Source of the DNA: JABFXX01 sp036489755
Lineage (GTDB): Bacteria > Myxococcota_A > Polyangia > Haliangiales > Haliangiaceae
Assembly: GCA_036489755.1 (NCBI GenBank)
Contig: DASXFD010000014.1
Span: 62,001-126,000 of the forward strand
DNA length: 64,000 nucleotides
Direction: 5' to 3'
Shown here: positions 26,641 to 35,162 of the stretch, piece by piece
Layout: each line of letters begins with the position of its first letter
Numbering within the stretch: position 1 is the first letter of the stretch
Notes under the pieces: model-generated
Databases searched by the model: none
What the model saw: only the letters and a program-made list of their open reading frames with translations
What the model was told of the DNA's origin: nothing
Made by a program: the position numbers and the translations under genes

Positions 26641-28566
26641 TCAGTACACGCCCGACGCCGGCGGCGTCAGGTCGGTTCTCGGGTTTCCGCCCGGCGTGAG
26701 CGACAAGTCGAGCCGCCACACCGCGTCGGTGCCGTCGCAATCGAGATCGCCGAGCGCTTCGACGACCGCCGTCTTGCCATCCGCCGAGTGGTAGCGGTAG
26801 CGATATTGCGTCGGCTCGTCGATCCCGACATCGAGCGCGCTCCACACCGGATCCTTCTTCATGGATTCGCCCGGCGCCGCGCACTTGTTGTTCGGCTGGC
26901 CGCAGCAAGTTTGCGCCGAGGTCAGCGCGCCATCGCCGACGGGATACGCGCCGTGCTCGCCGAAGTAGCGCTTCGCGCTCTTGCCGATGATGTTGAGCTC
27001 CAGGCTCGCTTCGGACTCCTTCGACTTCTTCATGTAGTCCATGAACGCGGGGACCGCGACCGCGGCGAGCACGCCGACGACCGCGACCGGCGCCATCAGC
27101 CCCGGCGCGCCGGCCTTGAGGTCCTCGGCGAGCGGGCCTTTCGCAAAGCTCTTCGCATCCTGCGCACCCTTGCCGTTCATGATGTCGTCGGGGCTCATCG
27201 CGACGAGCCGGGCGACCACGTCGTCGTCGTTCGACCACATCGTGCGCACGCCGAACACGAACGACACCGACGAGCCGTCGCGCTTCACGCCGACGCCGAC
27301 CTCGTTGAACAGGAGCAGTGCGCGCACCATGTCGTGCATCAGCGACGTCATGTCGCCGGGCATCAACTGCTGCGCCTTCTTCCACGACGCGAACATCGCG
27401 GTGCTGGCGGCGAGCGCCGAGCCGCGGCCGTAGAACGCGAAGTTCCACGCATCGGCCTCGAGCTCCTTCGCGAGCGCGCTTTGCGGCAGCGCGACGCCCG
27501 GCGCGGCGTGCTTCTGACCGATCCGCAGCGACGCGCCATCGAGCCACACGTCGACCGGAACGTTCGGCAGGCTCGGCACCACGAACTCGCATGCGCCGTC
27601 GACGACCTTCGCGCCGACCGCGGCGCCGAACAGCGCGCACTTGTCGAGCAGCGACTTCATCGGCGCGGGGTCGCTGAGCGGCACCCGCATGTCGAGCGTG
27701 GTCGATTGCGCGGTGACCGTGACCGGATCCTGGATCGACGCGATGATCGCGTTGAGATCGACGCCGGGGATGCCGTCCTCCATGTGCGGCAGCCGGCGCA
27801 GCGCGTCCTTGACCGCGACCGTGGCAAAGCCGGTCGTGCGCTCGCCCTCGGTGCGCGGCGTCGCCGGCCGACCGCCGATGCCTTCCGGAATCGGCAGGCC
27901 CATCACCCTGCCGCGCCACGTGACCGCGCCGCGCGCGTGTTGCTCGGCGATCGCGAACGACACCGGCGTCTTGCCCATCGGCAGATCTTTGCCGACGATC
28001 TCGACTTGGCCGCGCGCGCCCGCTTGGGCGATGTCGAGCGTGCCCTTGCCGATCAGATCCCACATCGCGGCGTCGCTGACGCACGTGTAGAAGCCCTCGC
28101 GCAGCTTGCACTGCACGTCTTTCTTGCCGACCACGTCGACGTCGGCGCCCTTCGTGCCGTGCGTGATCCGCAGGAACTTGTCGCGATCGGTGACCGGCAA
28201 GATCATGATGCCGCGCTTGTCGGCGCGCATGAACAGCGCCGCGCCGCGCGCCGGCGACATGCCGAGCGCCGCGAGCGTCAGCTTGTCGGTGCCGATCGAC
28301 TTCTGTAGATCGGCGGCCAGCTCGGTCGTCACGATCTGCTGGAGCTCTGGAATCTGCTGCAGCGTCTTGAGCACCTCGCTATAGGCAGCTTCGAGCTGTG
28401 CGAGCCCCTGCGACGACGCGACGATGCCGTACACCGCGCCCTCGGGCGCGAGCCTCCACAACGCATCTTGCTCGCCGACCGAGGTCGGAGCATTCGGCGA
28501 TGGCCCGGTCGAGTTGTGACACGCAGCGACGAGCGCGAGCAGTACGAGCCAGAGCGAGATCCTCAT
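26641..28566 (-). CDS. Large lipoprotein with C-terminal pilin-like segment
   Basis: 641 residues. The lipoprotein signal ends LVAAC (Cys 16). The first 480 residues are unrecognised and appear exported. At about 495-545 lies a pilin-type N-helix (VVGVLAAVAVPAFMDYMKKS) followed by a short alpha segment, the pattern of type IV pilin-like proteins, and a Cys-containing end (TCCGQPNNKC). A pilin helix normally sits at the N-terminus; here it is internal, close to the C-terminus, with no G-F/E prepilin site. It might anchor the protein or mimic a pilin. Follows the OmpA gene by 33 bases. Confidence 0.8.
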   Translation of the reverse strand: MRISLWLVLLALVAACHNSTGPSPNAPTSVGEQDALWRLAPEGAVYGIVASSQGLAQLEAAYSEVLKTLQQIPELQQIVTTELAADLQKSIGTDKLTLAALGMSPARGAALFMRADKRGIMILPVTDRDKFLRITHGTKGADVDVVGKKDVQCKLREGFYTCVSDAAMWDLIGKGTLDIAQAGARGQVEIVGKDLPMGKTPVSFAIAEQHARGAVTWRGRVMGLPIPEGIGGRPATPRTEGERTTGFATVAVKDALRRLPHMEDGIPGVDLNAIIASIQDPVTVTAQSTTLDMRVPLSDPAPMKSLLDKCALFGAAVGAKVVDGACEFVVPSLPNVPVDVWLDGASLRIGQKHAAPGVALPQSALAKELEADAWNFAFYGRGSALAASTAMFASWKKAQQLMPGDMTSLMHDMVRALLLFNEVGVGVKRDGSSVSFVFGVRTMWSNDDDVVARLVAMSPDDIMNGKGAQDAKSFAKGPLAEDLKAGAPGLMAPVAVVGVLAAVAVPAFMDYMKKSKESEASLELNIIGKSAKRYFGEHGAYPVGDGALTSAQTCCGQPNNKCAAPGESMKKDPVWSALDVGIDEPTQYRYRYHSADGKTAVVEALGDLDCDGTDAVWRLDLSLTPGGNPRTDLTPPASGVY

Positions 28567-28599
28567 CGCCGCGTCTTAACGCGAAGCGCCGCGCGGTGG

Positions 28600-29358
28600 C
28601 TACTTGATGCCGTGCCAACTGGCGTGGACCTTCAGATACGGTCCTTTGAACGGCGGCTGACCCTGCTCGGGGCCGAGCACGTAATCGGCGCGTCGGTTCG
28701 CGCGCGCGTCGGTGTCGTCGGGCGTTTGCACCTTCAGTACCTGCTCGCCGAAGCCGGCGACCGCGATCGGGATCGCGAGCTTGTTCGCACGGAAGTACGT
28801 GCCGATCGCGCGCGCGCGGTCGAGCGAGAGCTTCAGGTTCTTGGCGGCGGGCCCGACGGTGTCGGTGTGCCCCGCGATGTAGAGCCGGAGCTTCATGAAG
28901 TTCGACGTGCGCGCGACGATCGCGTTGATCTTGTCGAGGCTCGCGGCGAGCTTGGCTTGCTCGCTCGGCTCGATCGTCGAGCTGTCGGTCGCGAAGTTGA
29001 CGTCGTCGTGATCGATCGCGACCGACCACGGGATCAGCTCGAGGTTCGTCGCGACGCCGTCGCCGGTCTCGACGCGCAGCTTCAAGATCATCACGTGCGC
29101 GTCGGCCGGCTGCTGCCACGTGATCGTCTGCCAATCGGTCGACGGCGCATCGTAGCTCGCCGCGCCGGTCCCGATCTCGCTGCCGTCCTCGCCGAGCACG
29201 TGCAGCGTCGCGGTCTTGACCGCGCGCGACGGCTTGAACTGGAGCACGTGCTTGGCGAGATCGATGTGATCCGCGTCGTAGCCGAGCCGGAGCGGCACGC
29301 GCGACTGCGCGCCTGCCGGCACGCTCGCGAGCAGCGCGAGGACGAGAGCCCACCTCAC
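28600..29358 (-). CDS. OmpA-family peptidoglycan-binding protein
   Basis: 252 residues, GTG start, signal MRWALVLALLASVPAGAQS. A front beta domain (about 20-105) precedes the OmpA-C domain (about 115-235). The latter has VNFATDSSTIEPSEQAKLAA, LYIAGHTDTVG, LSLDRARAIGTYFRAN and a final NRRADYVLG, the residues that hold meso-DAP peptidoglycan. Starts four bases after the RND permease stop, so it belongs to the same operon and could tether the pump or envelope to the wall. Confidence 0.92.
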   Translation of the reverse strand: MRWALVLALLASVPAGAQSRVPLRLGYDADHIDLAKHVLQFKPSRAVKTATLHVLGEDGSEIGTGAASYDAPSTDWQTITWQQPADAHVMILKLRVETGDGVATNLELIPWSVAIDHDDVNFATDSSTIEPSEQAKLAASLDKINAIVARTSNFMKLRLYIAGHTDTVGPAAKNLKLSLDRARAIGTYFRANKLAIPIAVAGFGEQVLKVQTPDDTDARANRRADYVLGPEQGQPPFKGPYLKVHASWHGIK

Positions 29359-29362
29359 GCTG

Positions 29363-32300
29363 CTACGATAGCGCGGTCGGCGGCTCGGCGCGGGGGGACC
29401 GCCGCACCAGTGCCAGGAAGATCACCGGCACCAGGTAGAGCGAGAGCAGGGTCGAGGACGTCAAGCCGCCGACGACCGCGAGCGCGAGCGGCTGATTCGC
29501 CGCGGCACCGCGGTCGAGCGCGAACGCCGTCGGAATCAGCCCGATCACGGTCGCGAGCGACGTCATCGCGATCGGGATGAACCGGGTGCGTGCCGCGTCC
29601 AGGATCGCGTCGCGCGGCGCCATGCCGTCTTCGAGCTTCACGCGCGCATGGTCGATCAAGAGGATGCCGTTCGAGACAGCAATGCCGACGACCATCAAGA
29701 TGCCCATCAGCGCCGTCACCGAGAAGCCTTGGCCGCCGGCCATCAGCGCGATCACGATGCCGACCAGCGTGCACGGAATCGTGAACAGCATGATGAACGG
29801 CATCTTCAGCGACTTGAACTGCGACGCCATGATCATGAACACGACCATGATCGCGAGCGCGACCGCGAGGCCGAGACCGGAGAACGTCGTGCGCATGAGC
29901 TCGATCTGGCCGACGAAGTGGATCCGCACGTTCGCCGTACGCGGATCGGCCGCGAGCTTCTCTTCGAGCTCGGCGGCGGCGGTGCCGATGTCGGTCCGCT
30001 CGACCTGCATCAGTACGTGCGCGGCGCGCTGCAATTGATTGCGCTCGATCGCGATCGGGCCGGTCGAGCGCGTGATCTTCCCGTACGCGCCGAGCTCGAC
30101 CGCCGCGCCGTTCGAGTCGACGCGCACCGGCGCGGCCGCGAGCGTCGACGGCGTGTCGAGCTGGCTCGAGTCGTACGCCGTCACGACGTAGTACGACTGG
30201 CCGTTCACCGAGTCGACCCACACGCTCGGCATGTTGATGTTGCCCATCGTCGACTCGAGCGTGATCTGCGCGGCGTCGCGGGCGGTGATGCCGACCATGC
30301 CGGCTTCTTCGCGGTCGGTGTTGACGTGGACCTCGGGGTACTCCATCTGGAGCGTCGGCCATACGTCGCGAATACCGGGCACCGTGCGCGCGACCTCGGC
30401 GACGGCCTTCATGTTCGCGTCGAGCTGTTCGAGGTTGTCGCCGCGGATCTCGACGGCGAGCGGTGCGAGGTACCCGTTGGCGAACACGCTCGCCACCAGG
30501 CCGCCCGGCCATTGCAGGAATTCGACGCCGGGGTACTTCTTGTCGAGGAGGTGACGGATGTCGATCGCGATCTGGTCCTGGGTCTCGGCGCGCTCGTCGG
30601 GATCGGTCAGGGCGAGCCGGATGAAACCCATGTGTGGGCCCCAGTTCGGGCTCGTCATCGCCGAGCGCGCGTTCATCGGCGAGCCGGTGTTCGTGAGCAC
30701 CAGCGTCACGAGCCCCTTCGGCAGCTCGGTCTCGAGCGTCTTGGCCATGTCCTGGAGCTGCTTCGACGCGTTCTCGAGCGACGTTCCGGGTGCGAGGCGC
30801 ACGTAGATTCGCTCCATCGACTCGTCGATCGGTGGGAAGAACGACTTCGGTAGCCGCGTCGCGGTCCACACGCTCGCGGCGACCAGCACGACGGCGCTCG
30901 CGAGCACCAGCCAGCCGTACGGGATCACGATGTCGAGCGTGCGGGCATAGCCCTGGGCGAGCCCCTCGATGACGCGCTCGATGCGGCGGGCGAACCGGCC
31001 AGGCTCCTGGTGGCCGAGCAGGTAGCGGCACATCACCGGCGTCACGGCGATGCTGACGAAGTACGACGCGGCCATCGCGACCGCGACGGTGATCGCAAGC
31101 GGGACGAACAGCTTCTGCGCGAGGCCGGCGAACAAGAGGACCGGCAAGAGCACCGCCATCGTCGTGAGCGTCGACGCGAGCACCGGCAACACGACGGCAC
31201 GCGTGCCCTCGAGCGCCGCGTCGCGCGCGGATAAGCCACGCTTGCGGTGGCGGTGGATCGACTCGAGCACGACGACGGCGTCGTCGACCAGGCGACCCAT
31301 GACCAGGGTGAGCCCGCCGAGCGTGAACGCGTTGAGCGTCTCGCCGTGCCAGTACAACACGAGCAGCGTGATCGCGAACGACAGCGGGATCGCGAGCGAG
31401 ACGACGAGCGTGCCGCGGAGCGACTGCAGGAACACGAGGATCACGAGCGCGACGAGCACGAGCGCCTGCACGACCTCTTTCTTGAGGCCGTGGTACGTCG
31501 AGCGCACGAACGTCGACTGGTCGAAGATCGGCTCGACGTGTACGCCCGGCGGCAGGTTCGCGAGGTGTGCGATCTTGTCCTTGACCTGGTCGACGATCTC
31601 GATCGTGTTGCCGCCCGGCACGCGCAGCACGTTGAGATAGACGGCGTCGCGGCCGTTGATCGTCACCGCTTGGGTCGGCGGCGACGCGCCGTCCTCGACG
31701 CGCGCGACGTCCTTGATCCGCACCGCGCGATCGCCGTGGCGCTCGACGATCGCGTTGCCGAGGTCCGCGACGGCTTTCGGGACCGCGTTGGTGTAGACGT
31801 TGGCGTCGAACGACTTGTTGAAGAGCTCGCCTGAAGGCAACAGCGCGTTCGAGTCGTGCACTGCGTCGGCGATCTGTGTGGCGGTGAGGCCGCGAGCCTG
31901 CGCCTTCACGGGATCGACGATGACGTTGATCTGGCGCTGCCGCCCACCGTTGACCGATGCGCTCGCGACGCCCGAGATGCCCTCGAGCAGCGGCTCGATC
32001 TCGTTCATCGCGTAGTCGTAGATCTGCGGTCCGGTCATGCCGCCGCCGTACACGGCGACCTGCACGACCGGCGCGTTCGACGGGTCGTACTGCAAGACGA
32101 ACGGCGGCAGGATGCCGAGCGACTTCGGCACCGCGCTCATCGCGAACTGCACCTGCTGCTGCACGAGCGTCTGCGCCGCGCCGAGATCCGTCCCCCACTT
32201 CAACCACACGTAAACGATCGACAGGTTGTTGCGCGACAGGCTCTCGACGTGCTCGACGCCGGGCGTCGCACTGACGTACTTCTCGAACCGCCAGTTGAGC

Positions 32301-32479
32301 GTCTTCTCGACGTCCTTCGCGCCGAGGCCCGGCGCGAGCGTGCCGACGACGAGCACCGGCGGCGTCAATTCCGGGAACGTATCGATCGGCATGCGCGGCG
32401 TGACGACCGCCGCGAACACGATGAAGCCGATGCACGCCATCGCGACGGCGATCGGATTACGGAGAGACAGCTCGGTCAT
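29363..32479 (-). CDS. RND efflux permease (HAE1-like)
   Basis: 1038 residues, full length, twelve predicted membrane helices. Starts MTELSLRNPIAVAMACIGF, with the N-terminal pore-domain pattern RMPIDTFPELTPP, the TM4 proton-relay Asp pair in GRLVDDAVVVLES and the second-half helix GILMVVGIAVSNGILLIDHA. It is close in sequence to the permease at 38166-41264, which shares long blocks such as FEKYVSATPGVEHVESLSRN versus IEKYVSATPGVEHVQSVSRN. Adaptor stop and this start are nine bases apart. Drug, metal or lipid specificity cannot be stated. Confidence 0.96.
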   Translation of the reverse strand: MTELSLRNPIAVAMACIGFIVFAAVVTPRMPIDTFPELTPPVLVVGTLAPGLGAKDVEKTLNWRFEKYVSATPGVEHVESLSRNNLSIVYVWLKWGTDLGAAQTLVQQQVQFAMSAVPKSLGILPPFVLQYDPSNAPVVQVAVYGGGMTGPQIYDYAMNEIEPLLEGISGVASASVNGGRQRQINVIVDPVKAQARGLTATQIADAVHDSNALLPSGELFNKSFDANVYTNAVPKAVADLGNAIVERHGDRAVRIKDVARVEDGASPPTQAVTINGRDAVYLNVLRVPGGNTIEIVDQVKDKIAHLANLPPGVHVEPIFDQSTFVRSTYHGLKKEVVQALVLVALVILVFLQSLRGTLVVSLAIPLSFAITLLVLYWHGETLNAFTLGGLTLVMGRLVDDAVVVLESIHRHRKRGLSARDAALEGTRAVVLPVLASTLTTMAVLLPVLLFAGLAQKLFVPLAITVAVAMAASYFVSIAVTPVMCRYLLGHQEPGRFARRIERVIEGLAQGYARTLDIVIPYGWLVLASAVVLVAASVWTATRLPKSFFPPIDESMERIYVRLAPGTSLENASKQLQDMAKTLETELPKGLVTLVLTNTGSPMNARSAMTSPNWGPHMGFIRLALTDPDERAETQDQIAIDIRHLLDKKYPGVEFLQWPGGLVASVFANGYLAPLAVEIRGDNLEQLDANMKAVAEVARTVPGIRDVWPTLQMEYPEVHVNTDREEAGMVGITARDAAQITLESTMGNINMPSVWVDSVNGQSYYVVTAYDSSQLDTPSTLAAAPVRVDSNGAAVELGAYGKITRSTGPIAIERNQLQRAAHVLMQVERTDIGTAAAELEEKLAADPRTANVRIHFVGQIELMRTTFSGLGLAVALAIMVVFMIMASQFKSLKMPFIMLFTIPCTLVGIVIALMAGGQGFSVTALMGILMVVGIAVSNGILLIDHARVKLEDGMAPRDAILDAARTRFIPIAMTSLATVIGLIPTAFALDRGAAANQPLALAVVGGLTSSTLLSLYLVPVIFLALVRRSPRAEPPTALS

Positions 32480-32488
32480 GATGCGCGC

Positions 32489-33613
32489 CTACTCCGGCGA
32501 CCACTTGGTTTGCGTCGCGGCGATCTGGTCGCCATCCGTCAAGATGGTGCGCCCTTGGCTCACGACGAGACTTCCGGGCGCGAGGGCTTTGGCGTCGAGA
32601 TAGAGCGCGCCGCCGCGTTCGCCGATGATGTTCACCACGTCGAGGTGCGCGCGATCGGCCTGTGCGAGGAAGATCGTCGCCTTCGAGCCGTGCACCGACG
32701 CGGCCGAGAGCGGGATGGCCACCGCGGGCACGGGTTTACCGACCTCGAGCGAGATCTCGGCGGTCGTCCAAACGGGGATGACTCGCGCGGCGTCTTCGAC
32801 ATCGATCTCGACGTGCGCGGTCCGCGTGCCGCGATCGGCGGCCGGTGCGCGGCGCGAGATCGTCGCGGTCAGGTCCCGCGACGTCGAGAGCAAATGGACC
32901 GACACTTGTGTGCCCGGCGCGACGGCATCGAAGTCTTCCTCGGGCACGTCGACCGCGATCCGCACGAGGTGGCGATCGACAACGGTCGCGATCGCCGAAC
33001 CGGGCCGCACGAACGCACCCGGATCCATGAACCGCTCGGCGACCTCGCCATCGAACGGAGCCCGCAGCACGCAGTCGCTGACCTCCAGCGTGGAGCTCGC
33101 GAGCTGTGCGCGCAGCGCGGCAACCTGCGCTTCCTTGCTCGCCGCATCCGCGCGCTTGATATCGACCTCGTTCTCGGAAACGTACTGGCCTTTGAGCAGG
33201 CTCGACACGCGCGACGCTTCGTTCGCCGCAGCGGTGCTCAGCGCATCGACGGCGTGGGCCTCGGCATCGACCTGCTTGCTGCGCGCCGACGCGTCGCGGC
33301 AGTCGAGCGTCGCGATCACGTCGTTGTGCTTGACCGTGGCGCCTGGACGCACGAGCACGGTGTCGACGTACGCGCTGACCAGCTGCGGCCCGATCTTCGC
33401 CTCGACCCACGGCTCGACGGTGCCGACGTAGCGGCGCGTGCCTTGAAACGGTGCAGCGGCCGCGGCGATCGCCGACACTTTCTTCGCGCTCTCCGACAGC
33501 GACGTGTGGTTCGTGCGGCTCGTGTTTCGCGTGTAGAGCACGCCGCCGACCGCGAGCAAACCGCCGACGGCGCCGAGCAAGATCATCGTGGGCCAACCGA
33601 ATCGCATTGTCAT
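32489..33613 (-). CDS. RND efflux periplasmic adaptor
   Basis: 374 residues. Membrane anchor at about 8-26 (TMILLGAVGGLLAVGGVLY), then HlyD/AcrA organisation: RYVGTVEPWVEAKIGPQLVSAYVDTVLVRPGATVKHNDVIATLDC, a coiled hairpin with Ala/Glu, and LRAPFDGEVAERFMDPGAFV. ATG 33613 has GGAGG about eight bases upstream and overlaps the TolC stop (ATGA). It pairs with the next permease. A near relative is at 37003-38169. Confidence 0.95.
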   Translation of the reverse strand: MTMRFGWPTMILLGAVGGLLAVGGVLYTRNTSRTNHTSLSESAKKVSAIAAAAAPFQGTRRYVGTVEPWVEAKIGPQLVSAYVDTVLVRPGATVKHNDVIATLDCRDASARSKQVDAEAHAVDALSTAAANEASRVSSLLKGQYVSENEVDIKRADAASKEAQVAALRAQLASSTLEVSDCVLRAPFDGEVAERFMDPGAFVRPGSAIATVVDRHLVRIAVDVPEEDFDAVAPGTQVSVHLLSTSRDLTATISRRAPAADRGTRTAHVEIDVEDAARVIPVWTTAEISLEVGKPVPAVAIPLSAASVHGSKATIFLAQADRAHLDVVNIIGERGGALYLDAKALAPGSLVVSQGRTILTDGDQIAATQTKWSPE

Positions 33614-35010
33614 GGCAAGACCTCCGCCGTCGTGCGCGCGAGGTCGGCCCGCGCGCGCGACAGCTGAAAATTTCCGATCGCGAGCTGGATGTCCGCATCG
33701 GTGAGTAACGCTTCTGCATCGGCGAGCTCGACGGCGGTCGCGAGCCCCGCCTTGAAGCGCGCGTCGACTTGATCCTCGTTGGCGGCGGCGGCATCGCGTG
33801 CGCGCTGGAGTGCGGGCACGGCGCTCTGCGCCACTTGCAAATCGACGTAGGTCCGCGTTGCGAGGCCGCGCAGCCGCTCGCGTTCGGTGTCGAGCTCGGC
33901 GGCGCGCACGCGCTCGACGCGTCGCGAGGTCGCGGCGCGCACGCTCACGGTGCGGTCGAACAGCGGCCACGCGATCACGACCATGCCGTCGTAGTTGGGC
34001 ACGCTCGGGATCAACCCCGAGCCCGCCGGATTCGAAACATCGGCGCCGGTAAGGGTCGCGCCGCCCGCGCGGCTCGTGATGTCGGCCGACAGCATGATAT
34101 CCGGCGCGAGCTCGCGCTCGATCGATCGGGTCAGCGCGTGCTGCCCGTCGAGCGAATCCTTGGCGGCACGCAGCGACGGCTCGCGTTGATCGAGCTGTTG
34201 GACGAGCTCGTCCATCGGCGGCGGCGCCGGATACACGACGTCGTCGGCGCCGGTATCGATCGCCGCATCGGGTGCACCGATCGCCGCGGCGAGCACCGCC
34301 TCGGCGGTCGTCACCGATCCTACGGCGCGAATCTGATCGACCGTGAACCGCGCGAGATCGGCCTCGGCGCGCGTGAGATCGACGGGCGGGCGCAGCTTCG
34401 CGTCGACGCCGGCCTTCGCGAGATCGCGGTGCGCGGTCGAGCGCGTGACCGCTGCTTCGGCGGCGCGTTGCACGGCGTGGGCGCCGTTGACTGCGTAGAA
34501 GCTCTCCTCGACGAGCAGCACGAGATCGAGATCGGCGATCACCTCATTTTCGCCGACGGCGCTCGCGAAGTCGTCGAGCGCTTCGGCCTGTGCGCCGAGC
34601 CGCCCGAAGTCGTAGATCTCCTGCCGCAAGCCGGCACCGACGAGCGTCGACGCGTAAGGCGTCCACGATTCATCGGTGTAGGCGGGCGTGCCGCCGATGC
34701 GCGGGATGTCGAAACCGAGCGGGCCGCCGTACGAGGCGGTCGTATTGTTGTTCGTCCCGACGACGACCTCGGCACCCGCGACGATCCGCGGCGTGTCGCG
34801 CGCGGCGCGCGGCAGTCGAGCTTGTTCGCGCGCGGCCTCGACCCGTGCGCGCGCGGCCGCCAACGAAGGCTGGTGCGTGCGCGCGTAGTCGATCGCCTCG
34901 CGCAGCGAGAGCTTCCGAGGTGCAGGCTGCGCGTGAGCCGAAGCCGCCAGGCTCGCGACGAGCAGCGAGACGAAACCGGTTCGCACGGGCGCCGGACAAG
35001 CACGGGTCAT
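33610..35010 (-). CDS. TolC-family outer-membrane efflux channel
   Basis: 466 residues with signal (FVSLLVASLAASAHAQP). Two OEP repeats of coiled-coil hairpins (LREAIDYARTHQPSLAAARARVEAAREQARLPR and the second half ending VELADAEALLTDADIQLAIGN) match TolC/OprM. First gene of the leftward pump operon. ATG 35010 is chosen; a GTG at 35025 is possible. Because the second adaptor-permease pair nearby has no channel gene, this protein may serve both pumps (inference). Confidence 0.93.
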   Translation of the reverse strand: MTRACPAPVRTGFVSLLVASLAASAHAQPAPRKLSLREAIDYARTHQPSLAAARARVEAAREQARLPRAARDTPRIVAGAEVVVGTNNNTTASYGGPLGFDIPRIGGTPAYTDESWTPYASTLVGAGLRQEIYDFGRLGAQAEALDDFASAVGENEVIADLDLVLLVEESFYAVNGAHAVQRAAEAAVTRSTAHRDLAKAGVDAKLRPPVDLTRAEADLARFTVDQIRAVGSVTTAEAVLAAAIGAPDAAIDTGADDVVYPAPPPMDELVQQLDQREPSLRAAKDSLDGQHALTRSIERELAPDIMLSADITSRAGGATLTGADVSNPAGSGLIPSVPNYDGMVVIAWPLFDRTVSVRAATSRRVERVRAAELDTERERLRGLATRTYVDLQVAQSAVPALQRARDAAAANEDQVDARFKAGLATAVELADAEALLTDADIQLAIGNFQLSRARADLARTTAEVLP

Positions 35011-35056
35011 GCCCGTGGCTAACACGCGTAGTTAGGAGCCGCGCGTGATCGCGGCA

Positions 35057-35069
35057 GGGAGATTCTCCC
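35057..35069. repeat. Palindromic operator candidate 1 (GGGAGATTCTCCC)
   Basis: Six-base arms GGGAGA/TCTCCC around one T, in the 152-base gap between the divergent tolC and sensor-kinase genes. A related, imperfect copy follows about 23 bases further on, roughly two DNA turns. A regulator of the pump or an enhancer-binding protein could use them. Confidence 0.45.
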
Positions 35070-35079
35070 GGTGAGGGTA

Positions 35080-35092
35080 GGGAGACTTTCCC
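35080..35092. repeat. Palindromic operator candidate 2 (GGGAGACTTTCCC)
   Basis: Imperfect copy of the preceding palindrome, centred 23 bases away. A partial third copy (GGGAGATCA, 35122-35130) lies just before the sigma-54-like site. Confidence 0.35.
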
Positions 35093-35134
35093 GGCCGTCG
35101 AGATCGCATACGCGAAACCTCGGGAGATCACTGC

Positions 35135-35150
35135 TGGCGCGAGTCTTGCC
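35135..35150 (+). promoter_or_regulatory. sigma-54-type -24/-12 promoter before the sensor kinase gene
   Basis: TGGCGCGAGTCTTGCC against TGGCACGNNNNTTGCW: GG and GC are ten bases apart, with two differing positions. The kinase GTG at 35163 is 13 bases after the -12 element, so the transcript leader would be very short. Confidence 0.45.
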
Positions 35151-35162
35151 CCCGGGGACGGC

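Noticed and set aside
26173..28308. 711-codon plus-strand frame opposite the pilin-tail lipoprotein and the SnoaL/PfpI genes
   Set aside because: Antisense to three genes with clear signals and motifs; no domains of its own.
34996..35025. Upstream GTG start for the TolC gene
   Set aside because: Adds five residues before the signal peptide with no ribosome site; the ATG at 35010 is simpler.
35106..35119. Possible sigma-54 site on the minus strand for the tolC operon
   Set aside because: GG-N10-GC spacing is met but the inner bases (CACG and TTGC) match poorly, and it lies on the far side of the palindromes.
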